Program-made: the position numbers and the translations under genes
In this document: one piece after another, positions 24,762 to 32,710 of the stretch
How positions within the stretch are numbered: position 1 is the first letter of the stretch
Layout of the letters: each line of letters starts with the position of its first letter
Notes under the pieces: model-generated
Database searches by the model: none
The model's input: only the letters and a program-made list of their open reading frames with translations
What the model was told of the DNA's origin: nothing
Assembly (NCBI RefSeq): GCF_016735675.1
Contig: NZ_JAERSG010000004.1
Coordinates: 186,001 to 250,000, forward strand
Reading direction: 5' to 3'
Length of the DNA: 64,000 nucleotides
Source of the DNA: Nocardioides baculatus
Lineage (GTDB): Bacteria > Actinomycetota > Actinomycetes > Propionibacteriales > Nocardioidaceae

Positions 24762-26500
24762 ACCAGCGCCTCCCCGTCGCCGGGCCTGCTGCCGTACGCC
24801 GCTATGCCCGCGACCTCGCCCGTCGCCACCCGCGGATGTTGTGGTCGGCGCTCGCCCTCCACGTGCTCGCCGCGACCGCCGGGCTCGCCGCGCCGCGCCT
24901 CCTCGGCGGCCTGGTGCAGGCGGTCGAGGACGGCACCACGACCGCGCACGTCGACCGGATCGCGATGCTGCTCGCCGGCTTCCTGGTGCTCCAGACGGTG
25001 CTCACCCGCTATGCCCGCTACCTGTCCCAGGTCCTCGGCGAGCAGGTGCTGGCCGAGCTCCGCGAGGACTTCGTGGCCAACGCGCTGGCGCTCCCGGTCG
25101 GCACCGTCGAGTCCGCCGGCTCGGGCGACCTGCTGACCCGCACCAGCCGCGACGTCGACCAGCTGGGCTGGTCGGTGCGCTGGGCGCTGCCCGAGTGGAC
25201 GATCGCGGTCGTCACGGCGGTGCTCACCTTCGCCGCCGCTCTGTCCGTCGGCTGGTGGGTCTTCCTCCCCTGCCTGCTCGCGCTGCCGCCGCTCGTGACC
25301 GGGCTGCGGTGGTACCTCCGCCGGGCCCGCCCGGGCTACGAGCGGGAGTCGGCGTCGTACAGCCAGATCACCACCACCCTCGCCGAGACCGTCGAGGGGG
25401 CCCGCACCGTCGAGGCCCTCGGCCTCGGCCGTGAGCGGGTCGCGCGGGCTGACGCGGACTGCAAGGAGTCCTACGACGCCGAGCGCTACACGCTGCGACT
25501 GCGCACGGTCTTCTTCCCGTCGATGGAGATCGCCTACCTCCTGCCGGTGGTCGGCACGCTGCTGTTCGGCGGCTGGCTCTACACGCGCGGGGAGGTGTCG
25601 CTGGCCGAGGTCACGGCCGCGACGCTCTACGTCCAGATGCTGATCGACCCCGTCGACCGGCTGATCTCCATCCTCGACGAGCTCCAGATGGGCGCCGCCT
25701 CGCTCGCCCGGCTGCTCGGCGTCGCCGAGGTGCCCGACGACCGTTCCGTGACGGGCGCGGTCCCCGCCGACGAGAAGCTCGACGCCGAGGACGTCCGCTT
25801 CTCCTACATCGAGGGTCGCGACGTGCTGCACGGCGTCGACCTCGACGTCGGCATCGGTGAGCGGATCGCGATGGTCGGGCCGTCCGGCGCCGGGAAGTCG
25901 ACGCTCGGGCGCCTGTTGGCCGGCATCCACCCGCCCCGCACCGGACGGGTCACCGTGGGTGACGTCGGCCTGGTCGAGCTGCCGCTCGACGACCTACGCG
26001 GCCACGTCGCGCTGGTCACGCAGGAGCACCACGTCTTCGTCGGCACCCTGCGCGAGAACGTCGTCCTCGCCCGCCCGGGCTCGTCCGACTCGGCCATCAC
26101 GTCGGCTCTCGAAGCCGTGGACGCGTGGGAGTGGGTGTCCGCGCTCCCCGAGGGGCTCGACACCGTGGTCGGCTCCGGCGGCCGCGCACTCACGCCTGCC
26201 CAGGCCCAGCAGGTCGCCCTCGCCCGGCTGGTGCTCGCCGACCCGCACACCCTCGTCCTCGACGAGGCGACCTCGCTGATCGACCCCCGCGCCGCCCGGC
26301 ACCTCGAGCGCTCACTCGCGGCCGTCCTCGAGGGACGTACGGTCATCGCCATCGCGCACCGGCTCTTCTCCGCCCACGACGCCGACCGCGTCGCCGTGGT
26401 CGAGGACGGCGTCATCTCGGAGTTCGGCTCGCACGACGAGCTCGTCGCCGCCGGCGGCTCCTACGCCGCCCTCTGGGAGTCGTGGCACGGCAAGGGCTGA
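24758..26500 (+). CDS. ABC exporter half-transporter, partner with canonical Walker motifs
   Basis: A 580-residue ABC exporter subunit with a six-helix membrane domain (about 25-310) and an NBD. Walker A GPSGAGKST (374-382), Q-loop VTQEHHVF, Walker B LVLDEATS (D502, E503) and the H-loop IAHRLFS are all intact. The signature, however, is LTPAQAQQV (478-486) in place of LSGGQ. Paired with the upstream subunit this gives one consensus ATP site (these Walker motifs plus the partner's FSGGQ) and one degenerate site, the classic heterodimeric exporter layout. The substrate is unknown. GTG start in a GTGA overlap with the partner gene. Confidence 0.94.
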   Translation: MNQRLPVAGPAAVRRYARDLARRHPRMLWSALALHVLAATAGLAAPRLLGGLVQAVEDGTTTAHVDRIAMLLAGFLVLQTVLTRYARYLSQVLGEQVLAELREDFVANALALPVGTVESAGSGDLLTRTSRDVDQLGWSVRWALPEWTIAVVTAVLTFAAALSVGWWVFLPCLLALPPLVTGLRWYLRRARPGYERESASYSQITTTLAETVEGARTVEALGLGRERVARADADCKESYDAERYTLRLRTVFFPSMEIAYLLPVVGTLLFGGWLYTRGEVSLAEVTAATLYVQMLIDPVDRLISILDELQMGAASLARLLGVAEVPDDRSVTGAVPADEKLDAEDVRFSYIEGRDVLHGVDLDVGIGERIAMVGPSGAGKSTLGRLLAGIHPPRTGRVTVGDVGLVELPLDDLRGHVALVTQEHHVFVGTLRENVVLARPGSSDSAITSALEAVDAWEWVSALPEGLDTVVGSGGRALTPAQAQQVALARLVLADPHTLVLDEATSLIDPRAARHLERSLAAVLEGRTVIAIAHRLFSAHDADRVAVVEDGVISEFGSHDELVAAGGSYAALWESWHGKG

Positions 26501-26502
26501 TC

Positions 26503-26547
26503 AGCTGGGAAGGTCGTCCCCGACATGTCACGACGACCTTCCCAGCT
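26503..26547 (+). terminator. Long perfect stem-loop after the ABC exporter operon
   Basis: A 16-nt arm (26503-26518, beginning AGCTGGGAAGG) is repeated as its exact reverse complement at 26532-26547, separated by 13 nt. It starts 2 bp after the stop of the second ABC gene and is very probably the operon terminator. It lacks a U-tract. It may also shield the downstream operon from read-through. Confidence 0.75.
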
Positions 26548-26608
26548 CCTCGACCGCGCAACCGGGATCGCCGCATGACAGGTCGACGGCCTGCGCCGCT
26601 GACGGCGT

Positions 26609-26669
26609 ACACGTGTCCGAGCTGTGGCCCCTCATCCGGCCGCGCAGGGGCAACATCGCGGACACGTGT
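26609..26669. promoter_or_regulatory. Paired inverted ACACGTGTCCG elements with nested stem
   Basis: ACACGTGTCCG (26609-26619) recurs as its reverse complement CGGACACGTGT (26659-26669). Between them GCCCCT (26627-26632) and AGGGGC (26646-26651) form a second, nested pair. Each outer arm itself holds the palindrome ACACGTGT. This could be two operator sites about 50 bp apart (five helical turns) or a structured leader. It lies 89 bp before the LLM oxidoreductase start. Confidence 0.5.
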
Positions 26670-26729
26670 CGGACCCGCCCTGGCGCCACGGGCGACGAGC
26701 CGGATCCGCCGCTGACCACCCTTGCCATC

Positions 26730-26748
26730 GTGACAGTGAAACTGTCAC
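26730..26748. promoter_or_regulatory. Perfect palindromic operator GTGACAGT-GAA-ACTGTCAC
   Basis: Perfect 8-bp arms around a 3-bp spacer, ending 9 bp before the ATG of the LLM oxidoreductase gene. A TTGCCA at 26722-26727 lies just upstream as a possible -35, so a bound repressor would block the promoter. The size and symmetry suit a TetR-family dimer. No TetR gene lies in the window next to it. Confidence 0.6.
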
Positions 26749-26757
26749 AGTTGCGGC

Positions 26758-27798
26758 ATGCGTCTCGCCACCCTGCTGATGTACGACGGCAACCCGAGGA
26801 AGGCGGCCGACGACGTCGTCGCCCTGGAGAAGGCGGGCCTCGACAGCGTCTGGGTCGCGGAGGCCTACGGCTTCGACTCCCCCACGCTGATGGGCTACCT
26901 CGCGGCGAAGACGGAGACCGTGAAGATCGGCTCGGGAATCCTCAACATCTACTCGCGCACGCCCGGCGCACTGCTCCAGACGGCGGCCGGGCTCGACAAC
27001 GTCAGCGGCGGCCGCGCGATCCTCGGCATCGGGGTGAGCGGGCCACAGGTGATCGAGGGCTTCCACGGGGTGCCCTACCGGAAGCCGATGGCGCGCACCC
27101 AGGAGGTCGTCGAGATCATCCGGAGCGGCCTCAAGCGCGAGCCGCTGACCGCGAGCGGGGAGTTCCACCTGCCGTTGACCAAGGACGACGGGGCGGTCAC
27201 CGGTCTCGGCAAGCCGCTCAAGCTGCTGACGAGGCCCGAGCGCGACACCATCCCGATCTGGATTGCGGCCCTCGGCCCGAAGAACGTCGAGCAGACCGCC
27301 GAGATCGCCGACGGCTGGATCCCCCACCTCTTCCACCCCGAGAAGGCGCACCTCGTCTGGGGCGACGCGCTCGCCGCCGGCAACGCCAAGCGGCTCGACG
27401 GCCTCGACCCGCTCCAGGTGATGGCCGGCGGGATGGTCGCGATCGGCGAGGGCCCGGAGACCAAGGCGCTGCTCGACTTCGCGCGCCCGATCTTCGCGCT
27501 CTACGTCGGCGGCATGGGCGCCAAGGGCAAGAACTTCTACAACGACGTCGCCCGCGCCTACGGCTACGAGAAGGAGGCGGAGGAGATCCAGGACCTCTAC
27601 CTCTCCGGCAAGAAGAAGGAGGCCGAGGCACTCATCCCGACCGAGTGGCTCGAGGCGGCCAACCTCGTCGGCCCCGAGTCGTACGTCAAGGAGCGGATCG
27701 CCGCCTTCCGGGAGGCCGGCGTCACCGACCTCAACATCACCCCGGTGTCCGACGACCCGGCGGCCACGGTCGCCCAGGTGAAGGAATGGGTGTCCTGA
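26758..27798 (+). CDS. LLM class F420-dependent oxidoreductase
   Basis: A 346-residue luciferase-like (LLM) monooxygenase-fold protein. It reads as a TIM barrel with the family start MRLATLLMYDGNPRKAADDV, the GLDSVWVAEAYGFDSPTLMG strand, IGSGILNIYSRTPG, and AILGIGVSGPQVIEGFHG, where the F420/FMN pocket is formed. Members use coenzyme F420 in actinobacteria; the substrate is unknown. It is the first gene of a three-gene operon with the MpaB-like oxygenase (13-bp overlap) and an acyl-CoA dehydrogenase, suggesting oxidative breakdown or modification of a lipid or steroid-like acyl compound. The perfect palindrome 9 bp upstream implies repressor control. Confidence 0.9.
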   Translation: MRLATLLMYDGNPRKAADDVVALEKAGLDSVWVAEAYGFDSPTLMGYLAAKTETVKIGSGILNIYSRTPGALLQTAAGLDNVSGGRAILGIGVSGPQVIEGFHGVPYRKPMARTQEVVEIIRSGLKREPLTASGEFHLPLTKDDGAVTGLGKPLKLLTRPERDTIPIWIAALGPKNVEQTAEIADGWIPHLFHPEKAHLVWGDALAAGNAKRLDGLDPLQVMAGGMVAIGEGPETKALLDFARPIFALYVGGMGAKGKNFYNDVARAYGYEKEAEEIQDLYLSGKKKEAEALIPTEWLEAANLVGPESYVKERIAAFREAGVTDLNITPVSDDPAATVAQVKEWVS

Positions 27799-28676
27799 AG
27801 CTGCACGCCCCTGGCCGCTACGCCAACCTCCGCCGGATCCGGTCCTTGGACCCGGAGGTCGACCACGACGAGATCCTGCGGCTGGTGGCGCGCTTCGAGT
27901 TCCCGTGGGACTACTCGCAGGGCACCGGCATCGCCTTCATGCGCGACTACGGCATCCCGTCGATCGCCGAGCTGCTCGACCGCACGCGCGAGTTCGAGGA
28001 CCACGGCGTCAAGCGCTACGACGACACCATCCTGATCGGCGACGAGGCCACCCTCGACGGCATCGACTCGCCGCGCTCGCACGCGGCGCTGCGCCGGCTC
28101 AACCGGATCCACGGCCATTACGACATCACCAACGACGAGTTCGCCTACGTCCTCGCCACCACGATCGTCGGCCCGGTCCGCTGGATCGACGCCTACGGCT
28201 GGCGCCGCCTCGACCCCCGCGAGCTGGCCGCCATCGCGAAGGTGACGACCCGCTTCGGCGAGCTCATGGGCATCAAGGGACTGCCCACGACGTACGACGG
28301 CTACCTCGCGCTGCTGGTCGACACCGAGCGGCGGATGTTCGCCCACACCCCCGCAGCCACCCGGCTGGCCGAGTCATCGATCCGGATCGCCCGCGAGGTC
28401 TCCCCTCCCCCGATGCGACCGCTGCTGCGCAGGGTCACGATCGCGGTGATGGACGAGCCGCTCCGCGAGGCGCTGGGCCTGCCGCGGCAGCCGCGGTGGT
28501 TCGTCCGTGCGGTGCGCGGCGGCCTGCGGCTTCGCGGCCGGCTGCTCCGGTTCGCACCGCCGCGGCGGACGGCGTACGTCCACCGGCCCGTCACCTATCC
28601 CCACGGCTACCGGCTCGAGGACCTCGGGCCGCTGTCCATGCTCGACCACCTCAACGGAGAGACCACACATGCCTGA
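27786..28676 (+). CDS. MpaB-like (DUF2236) oxygenase family protein
   Basis: A 296-residue protein resembling the MpaB/latex-clearing oxygenase (DUF2236) family, haem-binding oxygenases in characterised members. Typical features are the N-terminal RFEFPWDYSQGTGIAFMRDYG, the His-rich RLNRIHGHYDITNDEFAYVLAT (probable metal/haem region, about 101-123) and WIDAYGWRRLD. A C-terminal hydrophobic/basic region could associate with membrane. It overlaps the LLM gene by 13 bp and the dehydrogenase gene by 8 bp, so all three proteins should be made together. Substrate unknown. Confidence 0.8.
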   Translation: MGVLKLHAPGRYANLRRIRSLDPEVDHDEILRLVARFEFPWDYSQGTGIAFMRDYGIPSIAELLDRTREFEDHGVKRYDDTILIGDEATLDGIDSPRSHAALRRLNRIHGHYDITNDEFAYVLATTIVGPVRWIDAYGWRRLDPRELAAIAKVTTRFGELMGIKGLPTTYDGYLALLVDTERRMFAHTPAATRLAESSIRIAREVSPPPMRPLLRRVTIAVMDEPLREALGLPRQPRWFVRAVRGGLRLRGRLLRFAPPRRTAYVHRPVTYPHGYRLEDLGPLSMLDHLNGETTHA

Positions 28677-29817
28677 CCGCCCCAGCATCCTCGAGCAGGA
28701 GCACGAGGACTTCCGCGCCGTCGCGCGCGCCTTCTTCGACAAGGAGGTCGTGCCGCACCACGCCGCGTGGGAGGAGGCCGGCATCGTCGACCGCGAGCTC
28801 TGGCGCAAGGCGGGCGAGCGCGGGCTGCTGTGCTTCGACGTCGCCGAGGAGTTCGGCGGGCCCGGCATCCGGGACTTCCGCTACAACATGGTGCTCGCCG
28901 AGGAGTCGGCCCGCGCCGGCGCCTCCGGCCCGGGATTCGCCGTGCACACCGACATCATCGTCCCCTACATCTCCTCGCTCGGGACCGACGAGCAGAAGCA
29001 GCGCTGGCTGCCCGGCTGCGTGTCCGGCGACATCGTCACCGCGATCGCGATGACCGAGCCGGGCGCCGGCTCGGACCTGCAAGGGATCCGTACGACGGCC
29101 GTCGACGCCGGCGACCACTATGTCCTCAACGGCTCGAAGACCTTCATCTCCAACGGCATCATGGCCGACCTGGTGATCGTGGTCTGCCGGACGGACCCGG
29201 ACGCCGGGCACCAGGGCATCTCGCTGCTGGTGGTCGAGCGCGGCATGGAGGGCTTCGAGCGCGGCCGCAACCTCGACAAGATGGGCCTGCACGCGCAGGA
29301 CACCGCGGAGCTGTCGTTCACCGACGTCCACGTGCCGAAGGAGAACCTGCTCGGCGCCGAGGGCTCGGGCTTCATCTCCCTCATGGAGAACCTCCCCCAG
29401 GAGCGGATCTCCATCGGCTGCATCGCGGTCGCGGCGGTCGAGCACGTCCTCGACCTGTGCCTGGCGTACGCCAAGGAGCGCGAGGCCTTCGGCAAGCCGA
29501 TCGGGAAGTTCCAGCACAACCGCTTCGTGCTGGCCGAGATGGCGACGGAGGCCCACATCGCGCGGGTCTTCATCAACGACTGCGTGCTGCGGCTCAATGC
29601 CGGCGAGGTCGACACCGCCCTCGCGTCGATGGCGAAGTGGTGGACGACCGAGCTCCAGAAGCGCGTCGTCGACGCCGGCGTCCAGCTGCACGGCGGCTAC
29701 GGCTACATGAACGAGTACCCGATCTCGAAAGCCTACGTGGACTCCCGCATCCAGACGATCTACGGCGGCACGACCGAGATCCAGAAGGAGATCATCGGGC
29801 GGATGCTCGGGTTGTGA
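28669..29817 (+). CDS. Acyl-CoA dehydrogenase, long-chain (LCAD) type
   Basis: A 382-residue FAD enzyme that introduces the alpha-beta double bond in acyl-CoA. The FAD/substrate loop AMTEPGAGSDLQGIRTTA and the C-terminal IYGGTTEIQKEIIGRML are present. IYGGT has Gly where medium-chain enzymes carry the catalytic Glu, as in long-chain enzymes; the base is then probably the Glu in VAAVEHVLDLCL following LPQERISIG, matching the LCAD pattern. GGAGAG ribosome-binding site 8 bp before the ATG, which overlaps the MpaB-like gene by 8 bp. Last gene of the LLM operon. Confidence 0.92.
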   Translation: MPDRPSILEQEHEDFRAVARAFFDKEVVPHHAAWEEAGIVDRELWRKAGERGLLCFDVAEEFGGPGIRDFRYNMVLAEESARAGASGPGFAVHTDIIVPYISSLGTDEQKQRWLPGCVSGDIVTAIAMTEPGAGSDLQGIRTTAVDAGDHYVLNGSKTFISNGIMADLVIVVCRTDPDAGHQGISLLVVERGMEGFERGRNLDKMGLHAQDTAELSFTDVHVPKENLLGAEGSGFISLMENLPQERISIGCIAVAAVEHVLDLCLAYAKEREAFGKPIGKFQHNRFVLAEMATEAHIARVFINDCVLRLNAGEVDTALASMAKWWTTELQKRVVDAGVQLHGGYGYMNEYPISKAYVDSRIQTIYGGTTEIQKEIIGRMLGL

Positions 29818-29838
29818 GCTCTGGCTAGGTTCGGCGAC

Positions 29839-30054
29839 ATGGACCTCTTCGAGATGGACGAGACCCGCACGATGACCCGCGAGGAGGCCGCCGCGCGGCT
29901 GCGCGACCTCGCCGACTCCCTCGCCAAGCACAACTCCGTCGAGTTCGCGCGCGACGGCGGCCGGATCACCGTGGCGGTGCCCGACGAGGTGAGGCTCAAG
30001 GTCGAGGTCGAGCTCGGCGAGGACAACGAGATCGAGATCGAGCTGACCTGGTAG
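29839..30054 (+). CDS. Amphi-Trp domain small protein
   Basis: A 71-residue protein with a basic/acidic amphipathic N-terminal helix (TREEAAARLRDLADSLAKHN) and a beta segment ending EVELGEDNEIEIELTW. The terminal Trp and alternating pattern match the amphi-Trp family of small proteins of unknown role. It follows the dehydrogenase by 21 bp and converges with the nitroreductase gene after 3 bp. Confidence 0.8.
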   Translation: MDLFEMDETRTMTREEAAARLRDLADSLAKHNSVEFARDGGRITVAVPDEVRLKVEVELGEDNEIEIELTW

Positions 30055-30057
30055 CCC

Positions 30058-30885
30058 TCAGCGCACCGGCAGGCCGAGTCGCTCGAGCGCCTCGCGGAGC
30101 CGGTGCCGACCGGCCATCGACTCGGGCCCGGCGAGCCGGGTGAGCACGCGGTCGGTCCACGCGCCGTCGAGACCCCAGCGGGCGTTGTAGGCGCCCAGCC
30201 GCTCGTCGTACGCCGCCAGGTGTGCGTCGGCGAGCTCGGCGTCGTACTGCTCGTGGTGCAGGACGGCCTGCTGCGGCAGCCGCGGCTTGACCCCGGCCTG
30301 CTCGGTCGGGTCCGGTCGGCCGACCGCCAGGCCGAACGCCGCGATCGCGTGCGGCGGCAGGCCGAGCTCGGCGGCGACGTCCTCGGGGTTGTTGCGGATC
30401 GCCCCGACGTAGCACGACCCGAGGCCCAGCGACTCGGCCGCCACCACGGCGTTCTGCGCGGCGAGCGCGACGTCGATGAAGCCGATCAGCGCGGTCTCGA
30501 GGTAGTCGGCGGCCTCCAGCTTCTGCTCGCTCCGCTCCGCGAGGCGCCGGGCGCGACCGAGGTCGGCGATCCACACCAGCAGCAGCGGCGCGTCGGCGAC
30601 GAACTGCTGGCGCGCGGCCAGGGTGGACAGGCGGCGCCGGCGCTCCGGGTCACGCACGGCGACCACGCTCCACGGCTGGAGGTTCGACGAGGTCGGAGCC
30701 GACTGCGCAGCAGCGACGAGGGTGCGCAGGTCGTCGTCGGAGACCGCGTCGGGCAGGAAGCGGCGTACGGACCTGTGGGCGAGCTGGAGCCGGACCACGT
30801 CGGACGGTGCCGAGGGCCTGTGGTCGGCGTCGTCGCCGTAGCGCTGGTTCCAGCCGGTGTCCTGCGGTCGGTCGGTGATCGTCAT
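30058..30885 (-). CDS. Nitroreductase family NAD(P)H:FMN oxidoreductase
   Basis: A 275-residue nitroreductase-fold protein. The FMN-binding HRSVRRFLPDAV and SAPTSSNLQPWSVVAVRD motifs lie near residues 37-75, with AAESLGLGSCYVGAIRN and the NfsA-like ending of the family. It should reduce nitroaromatics, quinones or flavin with NAD(P)H as an FMN homodimer. The ATG lies in an A/T-rich stretch, unlike the rest of the window, and there is only a 21-bp gap from the upstream hydrolase stop. Confidence 0.9.
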   Translation of the reverse strand: MTITDRPQDTGWNQRYGDDADHRPSAPSDVVRLQLAHRSVRRFLPDAVSDDDLRTLVAAAQSAPTSSNLQPWSVVAVRDPERRRRLSTLAARQQFVADAPLLLVWIADLGRARRLAERSEQKLEAADYLETALIGFIDVALAAQNAVVAAESLGLGSCYVGAIRNNPEDVAAELGLPPHAIAAFGLAVGRPDPTEQAGVKPRLPQQAVLHHEQYDAELADAHLAAYDERLGAYNARWGLDGAWTDRVLTRLAGPESMAGRHRLREALERLGLPVR

Positions 30886-30911
30886 ATAAAGACAATACCT
30901 ACTGACTTACT
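30883..30911 (-). promoter_or_regulatory. A/T-rich island before the nitroreductase
   Basis: The 21-bp gap before the nitroreductase start and the flanking codons read, on the minus strand, AAGTAAGTCAGTAGGTATTG followed by TCTTTATATG. This is very A/T-rich for this genome and contains imperfect repeats of AGTA/GGTA. It could be an internal promoter or a binding site for a MarR/HxlR-type regulator. No regulator gene is adjacent. Confidence 0.3.
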
Positions 30912-31815
30912 TGTATTCGAGCACCGTCCGCAGCTTCGCGGCGAACTCCTCCGGCTTGCCCGTCTGGCCGTACTCGCCGCCGAGGAACCCGTTGTGGCCA
31001 CCCGGGAAGACGACGGGCTTCAGGCCGAGCTCGCGGGCGACGGCATGGCCGGCCCGCCCGGCGATCTCGCCGTCGTCGGGTCCGCCCGACTCCTCGCCGA
31101 CACCGATGACGATCGTCGTCGACGAGCGGCGGATCGCGTCGAGGTCCGGCACGCGGGTGCACCCCTCGCCGCGCATGTTGGCCATCAGCCCGTCGGTGCG
31201 CGAGCCGTCGTCCTCGGTCGGCAGGCCGAACATCGCCGGGTCCGGCAGCGGCTCGTCGCCCGTCCACGGCCCGCGGTGCATCACGAGCGCGATGAAGCGC
31301 GACATCCCGGCACCGATGCCGTCGGCGTCGTAGGCCGCGACCAGGTCGTCGCACGCCCGCCCGATCGCGTCGCCGTCCGGGAGCAGCGGCGCCATCGGCG
31401 GCTCGTGCGCCACCAGGAGGCGTACGTCGTCGGGGTGCGCGGCGACCAGGAACAGCGCGTTGACCGCCGCCCCCGACGTGGCGAAGAAGTCGACCGGGCC
31501 GACGCCGAGCGCCTCGATCACGGCGTGGAGGTCCTCGGCGTGCTGCTCGGGCGTGACGGCCGCCGTGTCGTCGTCGCGCGTACTGCGCCCGACGTTGCGG
31601 GGGTCGGTGAGCACGAGGACACGACCGGCTCCTTCGAGGCCGGCCGCCAGGCTGCCGAAGCCGGTGCTGTCCATCGGGGACCCGCCGAGGAGCAGCGGCG
31701 GAGCCTCCGGCGTCGCGTCCGCGAGGTCGCCGATGACGGTGTAGGAGAGGACGGCCCCCGAAACGGCGACGGTGCCCGGCGTACGGGTTGCTTCGGTCGT
31801 GCGCTCAGTGGTCAT
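30907..31815 (-). CDS. Alpha/beta hydrolase
   Basis: A 302-residue alpha/beta-hydrolase fold protein. LLLGGSPMDSTGFGSLA replaces the usual HGxP loop, LTDPRNVGRSTRDD follows the epoxide-hydrolase pattern, and VDFFATSGAAVNALFLVAAHPDDV has the nucleophile Ser in an unusual A-T-S-G-A elbow. The catalytic His is in FPGGHNGFLGGEY. The substrate is unknown. The ATG at 31815 (MTTERTTEATRT) is preferred over 31851. It is divergent from the DinB gene and precedes the nitroreductase by 21 bp. Confidence 0.8.
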   Translation of the reverse strand: MTTERTTEATRTPGTVAVSGAVLSYTVIGDLADATPEAPPLLLGGSPMDSTGFGSLAAGLEGAGRVLVLTDPRNVGRSTRDDDTAAVTPEQHAEDLHAVIEALGVGPVDFFATSGAAVNALFLVAAHPDDVRLLVAHEPPMAPLLPDGDAIGRACDDLVAAYDADGIGAGMSRFIALVMHRGPWTGDEPLPDPAMFGLPTEDDGSRTDGLMANMRGEGCTRVPDLDAIRRSSTTIVIGVGEESGGPDDGEIAGRAGHAVARELGLKPVVFPGGHNGFLGGEYGQTGKPEEFAAKLRTVLEYK

Positions 31816-31870
31816 GGGCACAGTCTCGATTCGGCCCCCGAACGTCCGCAACCACTCCTACGCTCGCTCC

Positions 31871-32671
31871 ATGACCGACTTCACCGAGCAGGACCTCTCC
31901 GGTTCCGGCTTCCAGCGAGTCGACCTCTCGGGCAGCACCTTCCGGCAGGCCGACATGACCGACCTCGACATGCGCGAGGTGAACCTCAGCGGCACCCGGG
32001 TGCGGGCGGCGTACTTCGACGGCGTCCGCATGACCGGTGTCGAGATCCCCGACATGGAGATCAGCGGCGAGGTCGTGCGGCTCGTCGTCAACGGCGTCGA
32101 CGTGGTGCCCTACGTCGAGGCCGAGCTCAACCGGCGGATGCCCGAGCGCGCCCAGATGTCACCGACCGACGTGGCCGGCTTCTGGTCGGCCTTCGGGACG
32201 ATGGACACGCTCTGGGGCGAGACGATGCGGCTCGCCCGGTCGCTGACGCCCGACCAGCTCCACGAGCAGGTCGAGGGCGAGTGGTCGTTCATCGAGACCC
32301 TGCGCCACCTCGGCTTCGCACACGCCTGCTGGGTCGGTGGCGTCGTCCTCGCCCAGAAGTCGCCGTGGCACCCGCTCGACCTGCCCTGGGACGAGGCCCC
32401 GGTCCACGAGGACGTGCCGTGGGCCAGGCGGGCCAGGCCGGAGCTCCACGAGGTCCTCGCCCTGCGCCGCGAGCGACGCGCCACCGTGGCCGAGGTCCTC
32501 GACGGGATCACGGACGCCGGGCTCGGCCGCCGGGTCACCTCGGCGACCCCGTTCCTCACCGACGCGACCGACCTCACCGTCGCCGACTGCCTCCGCGTCG
32601 TGCTCAACGAGGAGTTCCAGCACCGGCTCTACGCCGAGCGCGACCTCGTCAAGCTCGGCGCGAGCGTCTAG
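31871..32671 (+). CDS. Pentapeptide-repeat / DinB fusion protein
   Basis: A 266-residue two-part protein. Residues 5-55 are pentapeptide repeats (DLSGSGFQRVDLSGSTFRQA, then MREVNLSGTRV), a right-handed beta helix. Residues about 92-260 form a DinB four-helix bundle with metal-binding histidines in IETLRHLGFAHACW and NEEFQHRLYAERDL. DinB proteins are often thiol-dependent transferases or hydrolases using bacillithiol or mycothiol; mycothiol would apply here. ATG at 31871; divergent from the hydrolase gene by 55 bp. Confidence 0.85.
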   Translation: MTDFTEQDLSGSGFQRVDLSGSTFRQADMTDLDMREVNLSGTRVRAAYFDGVRMTGVEIPDMEISGEVVRLVVNGVDVVPYVEAELNRRMPERAQMSPTDVAGFWSAFGTMDTLWGETMRLARSLTPDQLHEQVEGEWSFIETLRHLGFAHACWVGGVVLAQKSPWHPLDLPWDEAPVHEDVPWARRARPELHEVLALRRERRATVAEVLDGITDAGLGRRVTSATPFLTDATDLTVADCLRVVLNEEFQHRLYAERDLVKLGASV

Positions 32672-32710
32672 GCCAGCTCGATCGAGCGCCTTCCCGGAGG
32701 GCCGCCCCGG

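Noticed and set aside
22727-26500. A single 1257-residue open frame across the hydrolase and both ABC genes
   Set aside because: Its first two thirds are an Arg/Pro/Ala-rich shadow of the real frames. Only the part from the GTG at 24758 encodes a recognisable ABC subunit.
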